Of a stretch of DNA of 64,000 nt, positions 34,948 to 45,211 are shown piece after piece. Under the pieces are notes generated by a model. The model was not told where the DNA came from. It saw only the letters and a program-made list of their open reading frames with translations, and did no database searches. The stretch's first letter is position 1. Every line of letters begins with the position of its first letter. Source of the stretch: Candidatus Arsenophonus triatominarum (GTDB lineage Bacteria > Pseudomonadota > Gammaproteobacteria > Enterobacterales > Enterobacteriaceae); assembly GCF_001640365.1 (NCBI RefSeq), contig NZ_LWMI01000005.1, positions 96,304 through 160,303 on the forward strand. The letters are read 5' to 3'. Position numbers and translations under genes: made by a program.

Positions 34948-35828
34948 TAGCTAGGCGACTTAATTTTGATTACAAGGTGTGTTATGAGTTATACAATTGA
35001 TTTTCGACGTAAAGTAATATCTGTAAGGAAAGCCGAAGGTTTAACAATTCGAGAAACTGCGAAACAATTCCGTATTGGAAAAGCGTCTTTAGTACGTTGG
35101 CTTAAACGACCAGAGCCAAAAAATTCAACGCCACGTAAGAGGAAGCTCGATAAAAATGCTTTAGCAAAAGATGTGGAACAGTATCCAGATGCTTACCAAA
35201 AGGAACGGGCAGAGCGATTCGGTGTTTGTAAAAAGACTATTTGGCAATCCCTTAAAAAGCTGGGATTAACCTATAAAAAAAACTCTATTCCATCCAAAAA
35301 CCAACGAAAGCGACAGGCTGGCACATCAGCAAAAAAGACAACAGTATGAAAAAAAAGATAAATCTGTTGTTTTTATTGATGAAAGTGGTTTTTCACATGA
35401 CACTCCACGAACTCACGGCTATTCCCCAAAAGGTCACCGTTGTTTTGGCCTGAAAAACTGGGGTGCTAAGGGAAGAACAAATGTTATTGGCGCTTTATTG
35501 GGAACAACCCTGTTTGCTATCGGATTATTTGATTGCAATATTAATCGTGATGTTTTTTATGTTTGGATCACAAAAATATTGCTCCCAGAACTTCCTGAAA
35601 ATTCTGTTATTTTTATGGACAACGCTAGCTTTCACAAAGGTAAGAATATTGAACAGGCAATTATAAACGCAGGACACCAGATAGAATATTTGCCTGTGTA
35701 TTCACCAGATTTAAATCCTATAGAACATAAATGGTCTCAAGCTAAACGTAAAAAGATGGAAACAGGATGCACTATCGATGACCTGTTTTTAATACATATG
35801 CTGTAATCAAAATTAAGTCGCCTAGCTA
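34948..35828 (+). mobile_element. IS630-family element, copy 8 (8-A orfB)
   Basis: 881 bp, inserted into copy 7 in opposite orientation. orfA 34984-35349 intact; orfB out of frame. Confidence 0.92.
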
Positions 35829-35926
35829 TAAAGCCAGTTGTCGGGCGCGGTGTCGTAAAAAGGGATTTTCATTTTTCATGCAGGTAGCATAACGAAGATT
35901 GCCCACGGCCTGCCTGGCTTAAAATT

Positions 35927-35944
35927 TGTTTGACGGCTCAAACA
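35927..35944. promoter_or_regulatory. Ogr/Delta-type late activator site
   Basis: TGTTTGACGGCTCAAACA is a perfect 7-bp-arm dyad of the form TGT-N12-ACA, the pattern bound by the P2 Ogr and P4 Delta zinc-finger activators. It lies between divergent terminase (P) and scaffold (O) genes, where P2 has its PP/PO late promoters. Confidence 0.7.
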
Positions 35945-36029
35945 ATCACCCCGCCTTGTTTCCCTCTCTTATCTTTTTGATGCTATGCCCATGATGTCAA
36001 CAAACTCTACCCTGGCGGGAGCCTGTGTA

Positions 36030-37021
36030 ATGAAAAAAACGAAACCTATTCGTATCTGTGTGGAAGGTGCCACCACCGACGGGCGAAAAGTCCAGCGAGA
36101 ATGGCTAACCGATACACGAGTTTCGCACCAATAAAAAAACGCTCTATTTTTAAGTTTAATTCAGCATAATATATAAATAGAAAAAACCTTATAAATAAAA
36201 AACAACTTATTGTAATTTAAACAAATTTATACGTTTTAGTAACTTGCAAATTAACCATTGCTTTTAAGCCATTTCTGGAATTTTATATGCCTGTGCGAAA
36301 CTCGTGCGATATTGAAAAAAACTATGACCCGGACACTTTCGGGGCACGGATCAACCTTGAACATTTAAAATCCCCCTGGATGCCCTGTTTTGGCGATGTG
36401 CTTTCGGTCTATACCGAAGAAATCAAAGAAGGGGAATTAGCTGGCAAGCTCGGACTTTACGGGGTGTTATCGCCCACCGATGAATTGATTACCATGAATA
36501 AACAACGGCAAAAAGTTTACACCCCGGTCGAAATTGATACGGCTTTCGCCGATACAGGGAAAGCCTATCTCGTCGGCCTCGCGGTGAAGGATAATCCAGC
36601 CAGTCTTGGCAGCAGTATGCTGGAATTCAGTCACGGTAAGCCTCATTGTCTCGCTGATCGCAAATTATCCCCCCATAGCGTTTTTACCACCGCTGAAGAA
36701 ACCCTGCTCGAATTTATCGACGAAACGACCGCGGTTCCCAACCCGTCATTAAGTCTACTTGAAAAAGTTAAAGCCTTATTTGGACGAGAGCGCAATGAGC
36801 AAACGCAGACCTTTAGTGATATTCAGCAGGCGAAGAGTGAACAGCAAATTGCCGACTTAGGTGCCGCGTTAACCGTGCTAAAAAATTTGAGTGCAGAAAA
36901 GCACCAACAACTGAAGACGGAACTGACGACATTAACGGCAACCCTAGCACAAGAAGAAACACCGACGCGCCCTGCTTCACTGGGTCGAATACGCGATACC
37001 GATACTCTGACCAACTGCTAA
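36030..37021 (+). pseudogene. P2 gpO-type capsid scaffold/protease, split by MITE
   Basis: gpO scaffolds procapsid assembly and cleaves itself and the capsid protein as a serine protease. It starts at 36030 (MKKTKPIRICVEGATTDGR) after GGGAG. MITE-A copy 5 interrupts it at codon 28-29, with CGATA duplicated. Without the MITE and one repeat the frame is continuous. Downstream are INLEH (His), NPASLGSSMLEF (Ser) and a C-terminal coiled coil (~180-235). The current ORF begins with an ATG inside the MITE at 36287, in frame. Confidence 0.9.
36115..36306 (-). repeat. MITE-A copy 5
   Basis: 192 bp, perfect CGATA duplication, inside the scaffold gene. Confidence 0.92.
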
Positions 37022-37031
37022 CGAGAAGACG

Positions 37032-38147
37032 ATGAGAAAAGAAACCAAATTTAAATTCGATCAGTACTTAAGCCGCTTGGGGGAAATTTATCACGTTTCG
37101 CCGCAAGATTTTGCAGGGAAAGTGAATATCGAACCGTCCAAAGTGCAGGTACTGGAGAGTCAAATCCAGCAAAGTGCCGGTTTTTTGCAAAAAATTAACC
37201 TGGTACCGGTGGTTGAACAGCAAGGTCAGGTGATTGGTCTCGGGATTGGCTCAACGGTGGCGGGAACCACGGATACCAGTAGCAAAAGTCGTGAAACGAT
37301 TGACCCGACGGCGCTGAACGCCATTGACTATTATTGCTATCAAACCAATTTCGATACCGCCATCAGCTATGCCAAGCTCGATGTGTGGGCCAAATTTAAC
37401 GATTTTCAGCGCTGTATCCGCGATGCGATTGTTCGCCGTCAGGCGCTTGACCGCATTATGATAGGTTTTAACGGCATCAAGCGGGAAAAAACCTCAGACC
37501 TTATCCAAAATGCCAAATTGCAGGATGTGAATATCGGTTGGTTGCAAAAAATTCGCAACGATGCACCGCCCCATGTGATGGCCAACATCACTGATAGTCA
37601 AGGCAAAGTGGCCTCAAACACCATCCGCATTGGCGAAAAAGGCGATTACAAAAATTTGGATGCGCTGGTGATGGACACCGTTGAACGGGTGATTGATGAA
37701 GTGTATCAGGATGATACTGATTTAGTAATTATTTGTGGTCGATCGCTGCTTGCCGATAAATATTTTCCGATTGTTAACAAAGAACAGGCTAATAGCGAAA
37801 TGCTGGCCGCCGATGTGATTGTCAGTCAAAAACGCCTCGGTGGATTACCGGCCATCCGCGCCCCTTTCTTCCCCGACAAATCCTTGCTTATCACCCGTTT
37901 GGATAATTTATCCATTTACTATCAGCAAGACACCCGCCGCCAACAAATCAAAGACACCCCAGAGCGTGACCGTATTGAAAATTATGAGTTGGTCAATGAA
38001 GCCTATGTGGTGGAAGATTATCGCGGTGTGGCACTGGTCGAAAATATTGAAATCTTACCCGAAGAGAAAGCCCAGACCGCCGTTGCGGGTGGTAATGGGC
38101 AAAGCGGACAAGCGGGCAGCGGTCAGGCTAATCAAGGCGGTGGCTAA
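37032..38147 (+). CDS. P2 gpN-type major capsid protein
   Basis: 371 residues, unbroken. The N-terminal part (FDQYLSRLGEIYHVSPQD) and central part (LDVWAKFNDFQRCIRDAIVRRQALDRIMIGFNG) match P2-type capsid proteins, and a Gly/Gln-rich tail ends the protein. Cleavage by gpO would remove about the first 30 residues (family knowledge). It starts 10 bp after scaffold. It is the best preserved structural gene of the prophage. Confidence 0.93.
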   Translation: MRKETKFKFDQYLSRLGEIYHVSPQDFAGKVNIEPSKVQVLESQIQQSAGFLQKINLVPVVEQQGQVIGLGIGSTVAGTTDTSSKSRETIDPTALNAIDYYCYQTNFDTAISYAKLDVWAKFNDFQRCIRDAIVRRQALDRIMIGFNGIKREKTSDLIQNAKLQDVNIGWLQKIRNDAPPHVMANITDSQGKVASNTIRIGEKGDYKNLDALVMDTVERVIDEVYQDDTDLVIICGRSLLADKYFPIVNKEQANSEMLAADVIVSQKRLGGLPAIRAPFFPDKSLLITRLDNLSIYYQQDTRRQQIKDTPERDRIENYELVNEAYVVEDYRGVALVENIEILPEEKAQTAVAGGNGQSGQAGSGQANQGGG

Positions 38148-38769
38148 TGCTAACCCCCTGGCAATGTCACCAGCAGCTCTTGTTGGGTGAGAAACCTGAG
38201 GGCGCGCATCCATTATGGGATGCGGCCACACAGCAAGTTCAGTTGATGTTTCAGCAGGACAAACGTCAGTTAAAGCGTATTCAGTCAACCGAACGAAAAG
38301 CCGAATATAAAAAACCGTGTTACCCCGTTATGCCCCCTGGGTTAGCGGGGTATTGGAAAACGGCGACGGCCATCAGGACGACACGCTGATGATGGTGATG
38401 CTCTGGCGCATTGATGCCGGTGAGATTGAAGGCGCCCTGGCTATCGCCGAATATGCGTTGGCGCACGGGCTTTTAATGCCCACTGGACATACTCGCACTA
38501 CCGGTTGCGCCATTGCGGAGGAAATGGCGGCAGCGGCAAAACTCGCTTACCAGCAGAGCCAGCCGCTTGAATTGTCGCCTTTACAGCAAACCGTCACCTT
38601 AACGGATGAGGAAGATATGCCCGATGTGGTCAGAGCTGAATTGTATAAATGGGTGGGTTTTTGTCAGCGCGATAATGGTTTGCTAGAAACCGCACTCGAC
38701 ACCTTAAAACGCGCTTTGAGGCTTTTCCAAGATGGTCGCCTATGGCGACGACTTGTCATTGCTTGTTAG
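38147..38769 (+). pseudogene. P2 gpM-type small terminase subunit, frameshifted
   Basis: Opens with MLTPWQCHQQLLLGEKPEG and shifts near 38320. It continues in the next frame as LPRYAPWVSGVLENGDGHQDD, then TLMMVMLWRIDAGEIEGALAIAEYAL, close to P2 gpM. The normal C-terminus is lost just before the IS91-type element (stop at 38769). Its ATG overlaps the capsid stop. Confidence 0.88.
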
Positions 38770-39203
38770 TACTGGTATAACCCGATACCTATTGTCTCAA
38801 TCTTTTGGTCCCTTTTATGTCACCGCGTTTTAGTCATGTTTTTCAATTTGGTCAACGCTGGCTCAATTGGCTCAATTGGCTTAATCGCCAACTCCCTGAT
38901 ACTGTCCGCACTGTTGTGATGGAAACCATGGTAAAGCGGCACTTCGCTTATGGGGTGGTCAATTTTGCGCTGTCCTGACCCTCAATGTAATTCTGAGAAA
39001 CGGGTTAAATTTACCTGCAAAAGTCGAAGCTGCCCCCATTGTGGCGTCAAAGCTTGCCTACAATGGATTAACAATACGCTAGCTTGGTTACCCGAAGCTC
39101 CTTGGCAGCACATCACTTCTACCATGCCTTGTGAATATTGGCCTATTATTCGCGCCAACCGTTGGTTTCTCGGTGAAATGAATCGATTAGCGCTGATGTG
39201 ATA

Positions 39204-40084
39204 TAGCTAGGCGACTTAATTTTGATCACAAGGTGTGTTATGAGTTATACAATTGATTTTCGACGTAAAGTAATATCTGTAAGGAAAGCCGAAGGTTTAA
39301 CAATTCGAGAAACTGCGAAACAATTCCGTATTGGAAAAGCGTCTTTAGTACGTTGGCTTAAACGACCAGAGCCAAAAAATTCAACGCCACGTAAGAGGAA
39401 GCTCGATAAAAATGCTTTAGCAAAAGATGTGGAACAGTATCCAGATGCTTACCAAAAGGAACGGGCAGAGCGATTCGGTGTTTGTAAAAAGACTATTTGG
39501 CAATCCCTTAAAAAGCTGGGATTAACCTATAAAAAAAACTCTATTCCATCCAAAAACCAACGAAAGCGACAGGCTGGCACATCAGCAAAAAAGACAACAG
39601 TATGAAAAAAAAGATAAATCTGTTGTTTTTATTGATGAAAGTGGTTTTTCACATGACACTCCACGAACTCACGGCTATTCCCCAAAAGGTCACCGTTGTT
39701 TTGGCCTGAAAAACTGGGGTGCTAAGGGAAGAACAAATGTTATTGGCGCTTTATTGGGAACAACCCTTTTTGCTATCGGATTATTTGATTGCAATATTAA
39801 TCGTGATGTTTTTTATGTTTGGATCACAAAAATATTGCTCCCAGAACTTCCTGAAAATTCTGTTATTTTTATGGACAACGCTAGCTTTCACAAAGGTAAG
39901 AATATTGAACAGGCAATTATAAACGCAGGACACCAGATAGAATATTTGCCTGTGTATTCACCAGATTTAAATCCTATAGAACATAAATGGTCTCAAGCTA
40001 AACGTAAAAAGATGGAAACAGGATGCACTATCGATGACCTGTTTTTAATACATATGCTGTAATCAAAATTAAGTCGCCTAGCTA
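39204..40084 (+). mobile_element. IS630-family element, copy 9 (8-A orfB)
   Basis: 881 bp at TA in the IS91 transposase. orfA 39240-39605 intact. Confidence 0.92.
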
Positions 40085-40604
40085 TATTAACCATCTGCCG
40101 TGACCTCAATATCACCCAGGGCGTTTTCACTGCCATCCATACCTGGGGACGAGACCAAAAATGGCATCCGCATATTCATTTTTCAACCACAGCCGGCGGG
40201 GTGACTAAAAAGAATACCTGGCGGGATATCAGCTTTTATCGCGAAAACATTATGACAATGTGGCGATATCGGATAACGGCATTATTGAGAAAACATTATT
40301 ACACGCTCACCATTCCCGATGAGCTTAAAGCTGAAGAAAGAAGTAAAGCATCATGGAATCAATTACTTCACACTCACTACAAGCGCGGGTGGAATATTAA
40401 TCTTTCTGATATTTTTTCCAATATTACCCATGTCACCCTTTATCTCGGATTTTATCTAAACTCCCTGTCTTGCTTAGTCGCTTAAAACATCATTCCGGCG
40501 AAGATAACACACGTTACGCTATAAGAGCCACCGCACGAAAAAACAGGAAGACCTGGTCATGACATCCGATGAATTTATTACACGGTTTGCGTCTCATGTG
40601 CCGA

Positions 40605-41897
40605 GGGTGTTCATAATTCTGTGTCAGGGGATTTTATATTTTGATTATACCATCTAGGCGCCCTTTAAAATAGATGGACAATTGAGCAATGGTTAACGCC
40701 CAGTTACTAATCGGCATAGTCCATTTGTTGGATACCTGATTGATGCCAATATAGAGTAATTTTAATAAGCTGTTTTCATTAGGAAAAGCCCCTTTGGTTT
40801 TAGTTAATTTCCCAAACTGCCGATGAACCGCCTCTACTGCATTGGTCGTATAAATGGGTTTTCTAATGGTTTTAGGGTATCGAAAATAAGCACTGAGCAA
40901 CTCCCATTTACTTCGCCAGGATTCTAGCACTATCGGGTATTTTTCATCCCATTTCGTTTCCAGTTCATCAAGGGCAAGCTCAGCAGCCGCTTTAGTATCT
41001 GCACGATAAACCGGGTTAAAATCAGCCATAAAGGCTTTTTGGTCTTTACTGGCAATATAACGTAAGCTATTGCGAATTTGATGAACTACGCATAGCTGAA
41101 CTTCTGTCTGCGGGAAAATACTGGCTATCGCTTCTGGAAACCCTTTTAATCTGTCAACACAAGCGATTAAAATATCTTGTATACCACGGTTATGTAAGTC
41201 AGTCAGAACGCTCAGCCAATTATGTGCTCCTTCTGTTTCAGACATATAGAGTCCTAACAATTCCTTATGCCCATCGGTGGTTAGTCTAAGTACTGTGTAG
41301 ATTGCCTTATTGATATAGTGACCATCATGTTTTATCTTGTAATGAATGGCATCGAGCCAGACAAAAGGATAGAGCGCCTCCAGAGGGCGTTGTTGCCAGG
41401 CTTTTAATTCAGGGAGTAATTTGTCAGTAATATGCGTAATAGCTCCATCTGATATTTCCAGTCCATATAATTCTGCAACATGTTTTTGAATATCACGATA
41501 ACTCATGCCTAATGCAAATAACGATAGGATTTTGTTATCAATATCCCCTCTGATAATTTTGTCTGATTTTTCTTAATGAGCTGAGGCTCAAAAGCACCTG
41601 ACCTGTCTCTGGGCGTTTTCAGTTCAAATTGACCTGATGTCGATTTAACCGTTTTTCGAGTATAGCCATTTTTACGCGTATCGATTGACGTTGTCGATAG
41701 GTAGTGTTCTATTTCTGCCTGCAGGGCAGCTTCGGTCAGCTGTTTTATGAGTGGTGTGAGCATTCCATCCGTACCGAGTAAATTTTTACCTGATTGTAAT
41801 TGCTTCAACGCTTCATCAAAATTAAATGATTGATTTCTCATATGTCATACCTCTTTTTTTTGAGTTTAAGATATGACACAGATTTTTGAACACTACC
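40605..41897 (-). mobile_element. IS256-family element
   Basis: Ends GTGTTCATAATTCTGTGTCA and GTGTTCAAAAATCTGTGTCA are inverted repeats. It lies within the IS91 transposase, with imperfect flanking repeats around CATGTGCC/CATGTACC. Confidence 0.88.
40634..41841 (-). pseudogene. IS256-family transposase, frameshifted
   Basis: Mutator-type transposase. N-terminal 100 residues (DEALKQLQSGKNLLGTDGML, HYLSTTSIDTRKNGYTRKTV) are in one frame (41509-41841). The remaining 290, with VWLDAIHYKIKHDGH (first Asp), ACVDRLKGFPEAI (second Asp) and the C-terminal Glu region NAVEAVHRQFGKLTKTKG, are in another (40634-41506). The shift near 41545 looks like a simple indel. Family members make one ~400-residue protein. 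Confidence 0.88.
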
Positions 41898-41932
41898 CAT
41901 GTACCAGAAAAATGGTTTCACATGATCCGCTA

Positions 41933-42813
41933 TAGCTAGGCGACTTAATTTTGATTACAGCATATGTATTAAAAACAGGTCATCGATAGTGCATCCTGTT
42001 TCCATCTTTTTACGTTTAGCTTGAGACCATTTATGTTCTATAGGATTTAAATCTGGTGAATACACAGGCAAATATTCTATCTGGTGTCCTGCGTTTATAA
42101 TTGCCTGTTCAATATTCTTACCTTTGTGAAAGCTAGCGTTGTCCATAAAAATAACAGAATTTTCAGGAAGTTCTGGGAGCAATATTTTTGTGATCCAAAC
42201 ATAAAAAACATCACGATTAATATTGCAATCAAATAATCCGATAGCAAAAAGGGTTGTTCCCAATAAAGCGCCAATAACATTTGTTCTTCCCTTAGCACCC
42301 CAGTTTTTCAGGCCAAAACAACGGTGACCTTTTGGGGAATAGCCGTGAGTTCGTGGAGTGTCATGTGAAAAACCACTTTCATCAATAAAAACAACAGATT
42401 TATCTTTTTTTTCATACTGTTGTCTTTTTTGCTGATGTGCCAGCCTGTCGCTTTCGTTGGTTTTTGGATGGAATAGAGTTTTTTTTATAGGTTAATCCCA
42501 GCTTTTTAAGGGATTGCCAAATAGTCTTTTTACAAACACCGAATCGCTCTGCCCGTTCCTTTTGGTAAGCATCTGGATACTGTTCCACATCTTTTGCTAA
42601 AGCATTTTTATCGAGCTTCCTCTTACGTGGCGTTGAATTTTTTGGCTCTGGTCGTTTAAGCCAACGTACTAAAGACGCTTTTCCAATACGGAATTGTTTC
42701 GCAGTTTCTCGAATTGTTAAACCTTCGGCTTTCCTTACAGATATTACTTTACGTCGAAAATCAATTGTATAACTCATAACACACCTTGTAATCAAAATTA
42801 AGTCGCCTAGCTA
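41933..42813 (-). mobile_element. IS630-family element, copy 10 (8-A orfB)
   Basis: 881 bp at TA in the IS91 transposase (between ...HMIRY and YGFL). orfA 42412-42777 intact. Confidence 0.92.
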
Positions 42814-43068
42814 TATTACGGCTTTTTAAGTCCATCAGCACGGATGCGAAAAATGTTAACGGAGGTTGTTTATCCTTTAGCCCAGCAAGATAAAAAACCC
42901 GCTAAAAAAGTCACCTGGCGAAACATGTATCAACACGTCTTTAAAGTCGATCCACTTGCTTGTCTCTTATGTGGGAAAAAATTACTTTTCGCAGGAATGA
43001 ATTTTGGATTGAATCGTAAAGAACTTATGGCACGTCACCATGATCTGGCTTGTTTGCGGTGGCGATAA

Positions 43069-43410
43069 AAACTCACGACAGGGTAGATCTATCCTTTTGT
43101 TCAAAATTGATTAACAATTAATCGTTTTTTAACCATCTATTCCGTTCCTTATCTCAACCTTCAACATAATTTTGGCAAAATTTAGAAGAAAATAAAAAGG
43201 ATTTCATCATGGCGCAGGTTAATGAATAACCATTTCGGGTATTAATTTCTTATACATCAAGGCGTTGGCGTCAAAGGAGAGATTAAAAAGCTGGAAAAAG
43301 CGCTCAACACCGCTTTACCAAAAACATGAGTTGTGCCCACGCACCCGGGCGGCACAGTGAAAGACCGCGTTATGTTCTCTGTCCACCGCCCGAACTATTG
43401 AGATGATGAT
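43069..43410. other. Phage gap with a short unrecognised remnant
   Basis: From 43209 a start after AAAAGGATTTC leads only to a stop after five codons. A later frame reads VGVKGEIKKLEKALNTAL. I do not recognise it; it may be a decayed phage gene between M and L or part of the IS91 end. Confidence 0.4.
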
Positions 43411-43853
43411 ATGGATTTTATTTCGCCGGAAAAACCGCCCAGGTGGCCGATGACTCTTTCTGGCCTGCCGTGTCACCGAAAACTTACCGCGCCAAAATGC
43501 GTGAAAATGGTGGCACCATCACCGCTTCGCACCTCAAGGATGCACTCACCCATGCCATGATTGAAGTGGCGTGCGAACTGCGGGACTGGCAAATCCAGAA
43601 AAAACGTGAAGGATTTGATCAGTTATCTGACATTCCTGCCATGTATATTAATGACGACAGTGCGCTTTGCCTGCTGTATGAACGCGCGGTGTTTGGCTTG
43701 GCCAAGGCTAACTTATCGGAACGGTTTCGGGATATCGACACGCAAGCATTAGGCCATAAAAAAGCCGATAGTCTATCGCCCACAATTGATGATTACCGAC
43801 GCGATGCCCTCTGGGCGATAGCCCGGCGTCATAACGTGGTGGCGCTGATATGA
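43411..43853 (+). pseudogene. P2 gpL-type head completion protein, frameshift near start
   Basis: ATG 43411 gives MDFISPEK, then a shift near 43435. The body reads AQVADDSFWPAVSPKTYRAK and SLSPTIDDYRRDALWAIARR to the stop at 43853, close to P2 gpL. gpL binds the connector after packaging. The open part could start at GTG 43443 (136 residues). Confidence 0.85.
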
Positions 43854-44056
43854 AGGTACTGAGTCAACAAAACGAGAGTTTGGATGAAATTTGTTTTCGC
43901 TACTATGACACCTGCATTGGCACCGTTGAGTGCGTGCTTGAGGTTAATCCCTGACTTTGCAACCACGCTGCCAGATTGCCGATGGGCATTGAAATTCGAT
44001 TACCGGAAATTAACGCGGCCACGTCAAATCGTCCGCAGATTGTCCTGTGGGACTAA
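43851..44056 (+). pseudogene. P2 gpX-type tail protein, nonsense mutant
   Basis: Reads MKVLSQQNESLDEICFRYYD, then VECVLEVNP followed by TGA where P2 has Gly, then LPMGIEIRLPEINAATSN to a TAA. gpX is a ~67-residue LysM-like tail protein. The start overlaps the gpL stop. Confidence 0.85.
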
Positions 44057-44089
44057 ACAGGATATGGATATCCTGAAAAAGGGGGAGTT

Positions 44090-44287
44090 ATGCGTATGTT
44101 TGAAAAGTATTCAACCCCCAGGGTTTACGTGTGGAGCGTTCTGACCAGTGTCATGGGATTTTTTACGCTTGATCAATGGGTTGGCCTGATAGGTATCGTC
44201 TGCACGGTCATCACCTGTGTGGTCAACTGGTATTACAAACGCAAAGAGTACCGGCTAAAAGCGCGTGACATTAAAGGGATGCCATGA
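44090..44287 (+). CDS. Phage holin
   Basis: 65 residues with two hydrophobic segments, VWSVLTSVMGFFTL and WVGLIGIVCTVITCVVNWYY, and a basic C-terminus. This topology and its position directly before the lysozyme suit a small holin that permits endolysin release. GGGGGAG precedes the ATG, and its stop overlaps the lysozyme start (ATGA). Family assignment is from topology and position. Confidence 0.75.
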   Translation: MRMFEKYSTPRVYVWSVLTSVMGFFTLDQWVGLIGIVCTVITCVVNWYYKRKEYRLKARDIKGMP

Positions 44288-44640
44288 TGATGATACCGAA
44301 AAAAATAGGGATGGCAACGGGCGGTAGTGCGTTGTTTTTGGCCTCAAGCATGATAACCCATTTTGAAGGATTGAGATTCAAGCCCTATTTTGACGGGGGC
44401 GGTGTGCTTTCGGTTTGTTATGGGCACACAGGTAACGATATTGCGCGCAATCGGACGTACACGCAAGAAGAGTGTGATAAGTGGCTTAATGACGATTTAA
44501 ACGCGGTTAAACGTTACGTTGACCCATTGATTAAGGTCAGTATCAATGCACTCACACAGGCAGCACTTTACTCATTTGCTTATAACCACGAGTTTCGCAC
44601 CAATAAAAAACGCTCTATTTTTAAGTTTAATTCAGCATAA
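44284..44640 (+). pseudogene. Phage lysozyme (GH24), C-terminus replaced by MITE
   Basis: The N-terminus has a hydrophobic segment (ATGGSALFLASSMI), possibly a signal-anchor-release segment. The GH24 catalytic region follows: Glu in THFEGLRFKPYFD, then GGGVLSVCYGHT. Coding sequence ends at 44586 after SFAYNH, and the frame continues 17 residues into the MITE. Normal GH24 endolysins need ~60 more residues, so activity is unlikely. Confidence 0.88.
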
Positions 44641-44777
44641 TATATAAATAGACAAAATCTTATAAATTAAAAACAACTTATTGTAATTTAAACAAATTTA
44701 TACATTTTAGTAACGTGCAAATTAACCATTGCTTTTAAGCCATTTCTGGAATTTTATATTCCTGTGCGAAACTCGTG
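44587..44777 (-). repeat. MITE-A copy 6, no target duplication
   Basis: 191 bp. Flanks ATAAC and ACCAT differ. It joins lysozyme directly to tail gene E; P2 genes R to FII, which lie between them, are absent. Confidence 0.9.
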
Positions 44778-44780
44778 ACC

Positions 44781-45211
44781 ATGAAAAAAACACCCAATAC
44801 CCTACAATAAACCTGGAGAACCCATCTGCGCGGTGAAACGCCCATTAGCCAGGTGACGCTTCGAAAACCGCAAGTCGGCGATCTGCGGGGAGTCCAGTTA
44901 AGTCCGCTGATGCAGATGGATGTCGATGCCGTAATGAAAGTCTTACCCCGCATTATGCCCCCGAGCCTGAAGGAACAGGAAATGCGACACATGAGTCCGG
45001 GCGATTTTTTCAATCTCGCCAATGAGCTTGGGCTTTTTTTGTTGCCGAAATCGGTGACGGCCGACTTCCCGACACGTTAACCGTCGAAGCACTGGAAGCC
45101 GATATTGCAGTCATTTTTCACTGGCCACCCTCTGAAACCCGCCAACTGTCATTGGCGGTGTTGCTGATGTGGCGGCATCAAGCGTATTTACGAAGTGGGT
45201 CGCATGAGTAA
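44781..45211 (+). pseudogene. P2 gpE/E'-type tail proteins
   Basis: gpE and its frameshift product are tail assembly chaperones around the tape measure. A start MKKTPNT is followed by a frameshift, then ETPISQVTLRKPQVGDLRG, LMQMDVDAVMKVLPRI and MSPGDFFNLANELGLFLLPK to TAA 45080. The E' extension in the -1 frame is open from 45041 (VAEIGDGRLPDTLTVEALEA) to TAA 45211, overlapping the tape-measure ATG. The 5' frameshift makes this a pseudogene, but the E/E' slip region is preserved. Confidence 0.85.
45035..45041 (+). promoter_or_regulatory. P2-type programmed -1 frameshift site (E/E')
   Basis: T TTT TTG is in phase with gpE codons CTT TTT TTG. A one-base backward slip opens the 56-codon E' extension. 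P2 uses the same heptamer (family knowledge). Confidence 0.75.

Larger units (their letters stand above)
32960..35879 (-). pseudogene. P2 gpP-type terminase large subunit, interrupted
   Basis: The terminase ATPase/nuclease packages DNA. The gene starts at 35879 (MKNENPFLRHRARQLAL). It is cut by IS630 sequences at 34604-35828 and resumes with the helix-turn-helix EGYSPSQIAHMLGQNFSTVHSW. A frameshift near 34490 precedes MSLEARLCQLIGKAHKDGKD. The long open part to 33178 includes ILKSRQIGATWFFAREA (Walker A region) and DSLFSFSLMQ. A further 1-nt loss near 33215 shifts the nuclease end, which reads KKFIYNPALKNALVLKA and ADLAWATMHALCTMNR. Order and strand match P2 gene P. Confidence 0.92.
38817..43068 (+). 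pseudogene. IS91-family transposase, split by IS630, IS256 and IS630
   Basis: A Y-type HUH rolling-circle transposase between phage genes M and L. Start MSPRFSHVFQFGQRW at 38817, frameshift near 38950, zinc-finger CPDPQC and CKSRSCPHCG, then an IS630 copy at 39204. Beyond it are FTAIHTWGRDQKWHPHIHFS (the HUH-type His pair) and RHTHYKRGW-like sequence to ~40604, then an IS256 copy and another IS630. The C-terminus YYGFLSPSARMRKM to CLRWR with CLLCGKK is at 42814-43068. About 20 residues are missing at the first IS630. Confidence 0.85.
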
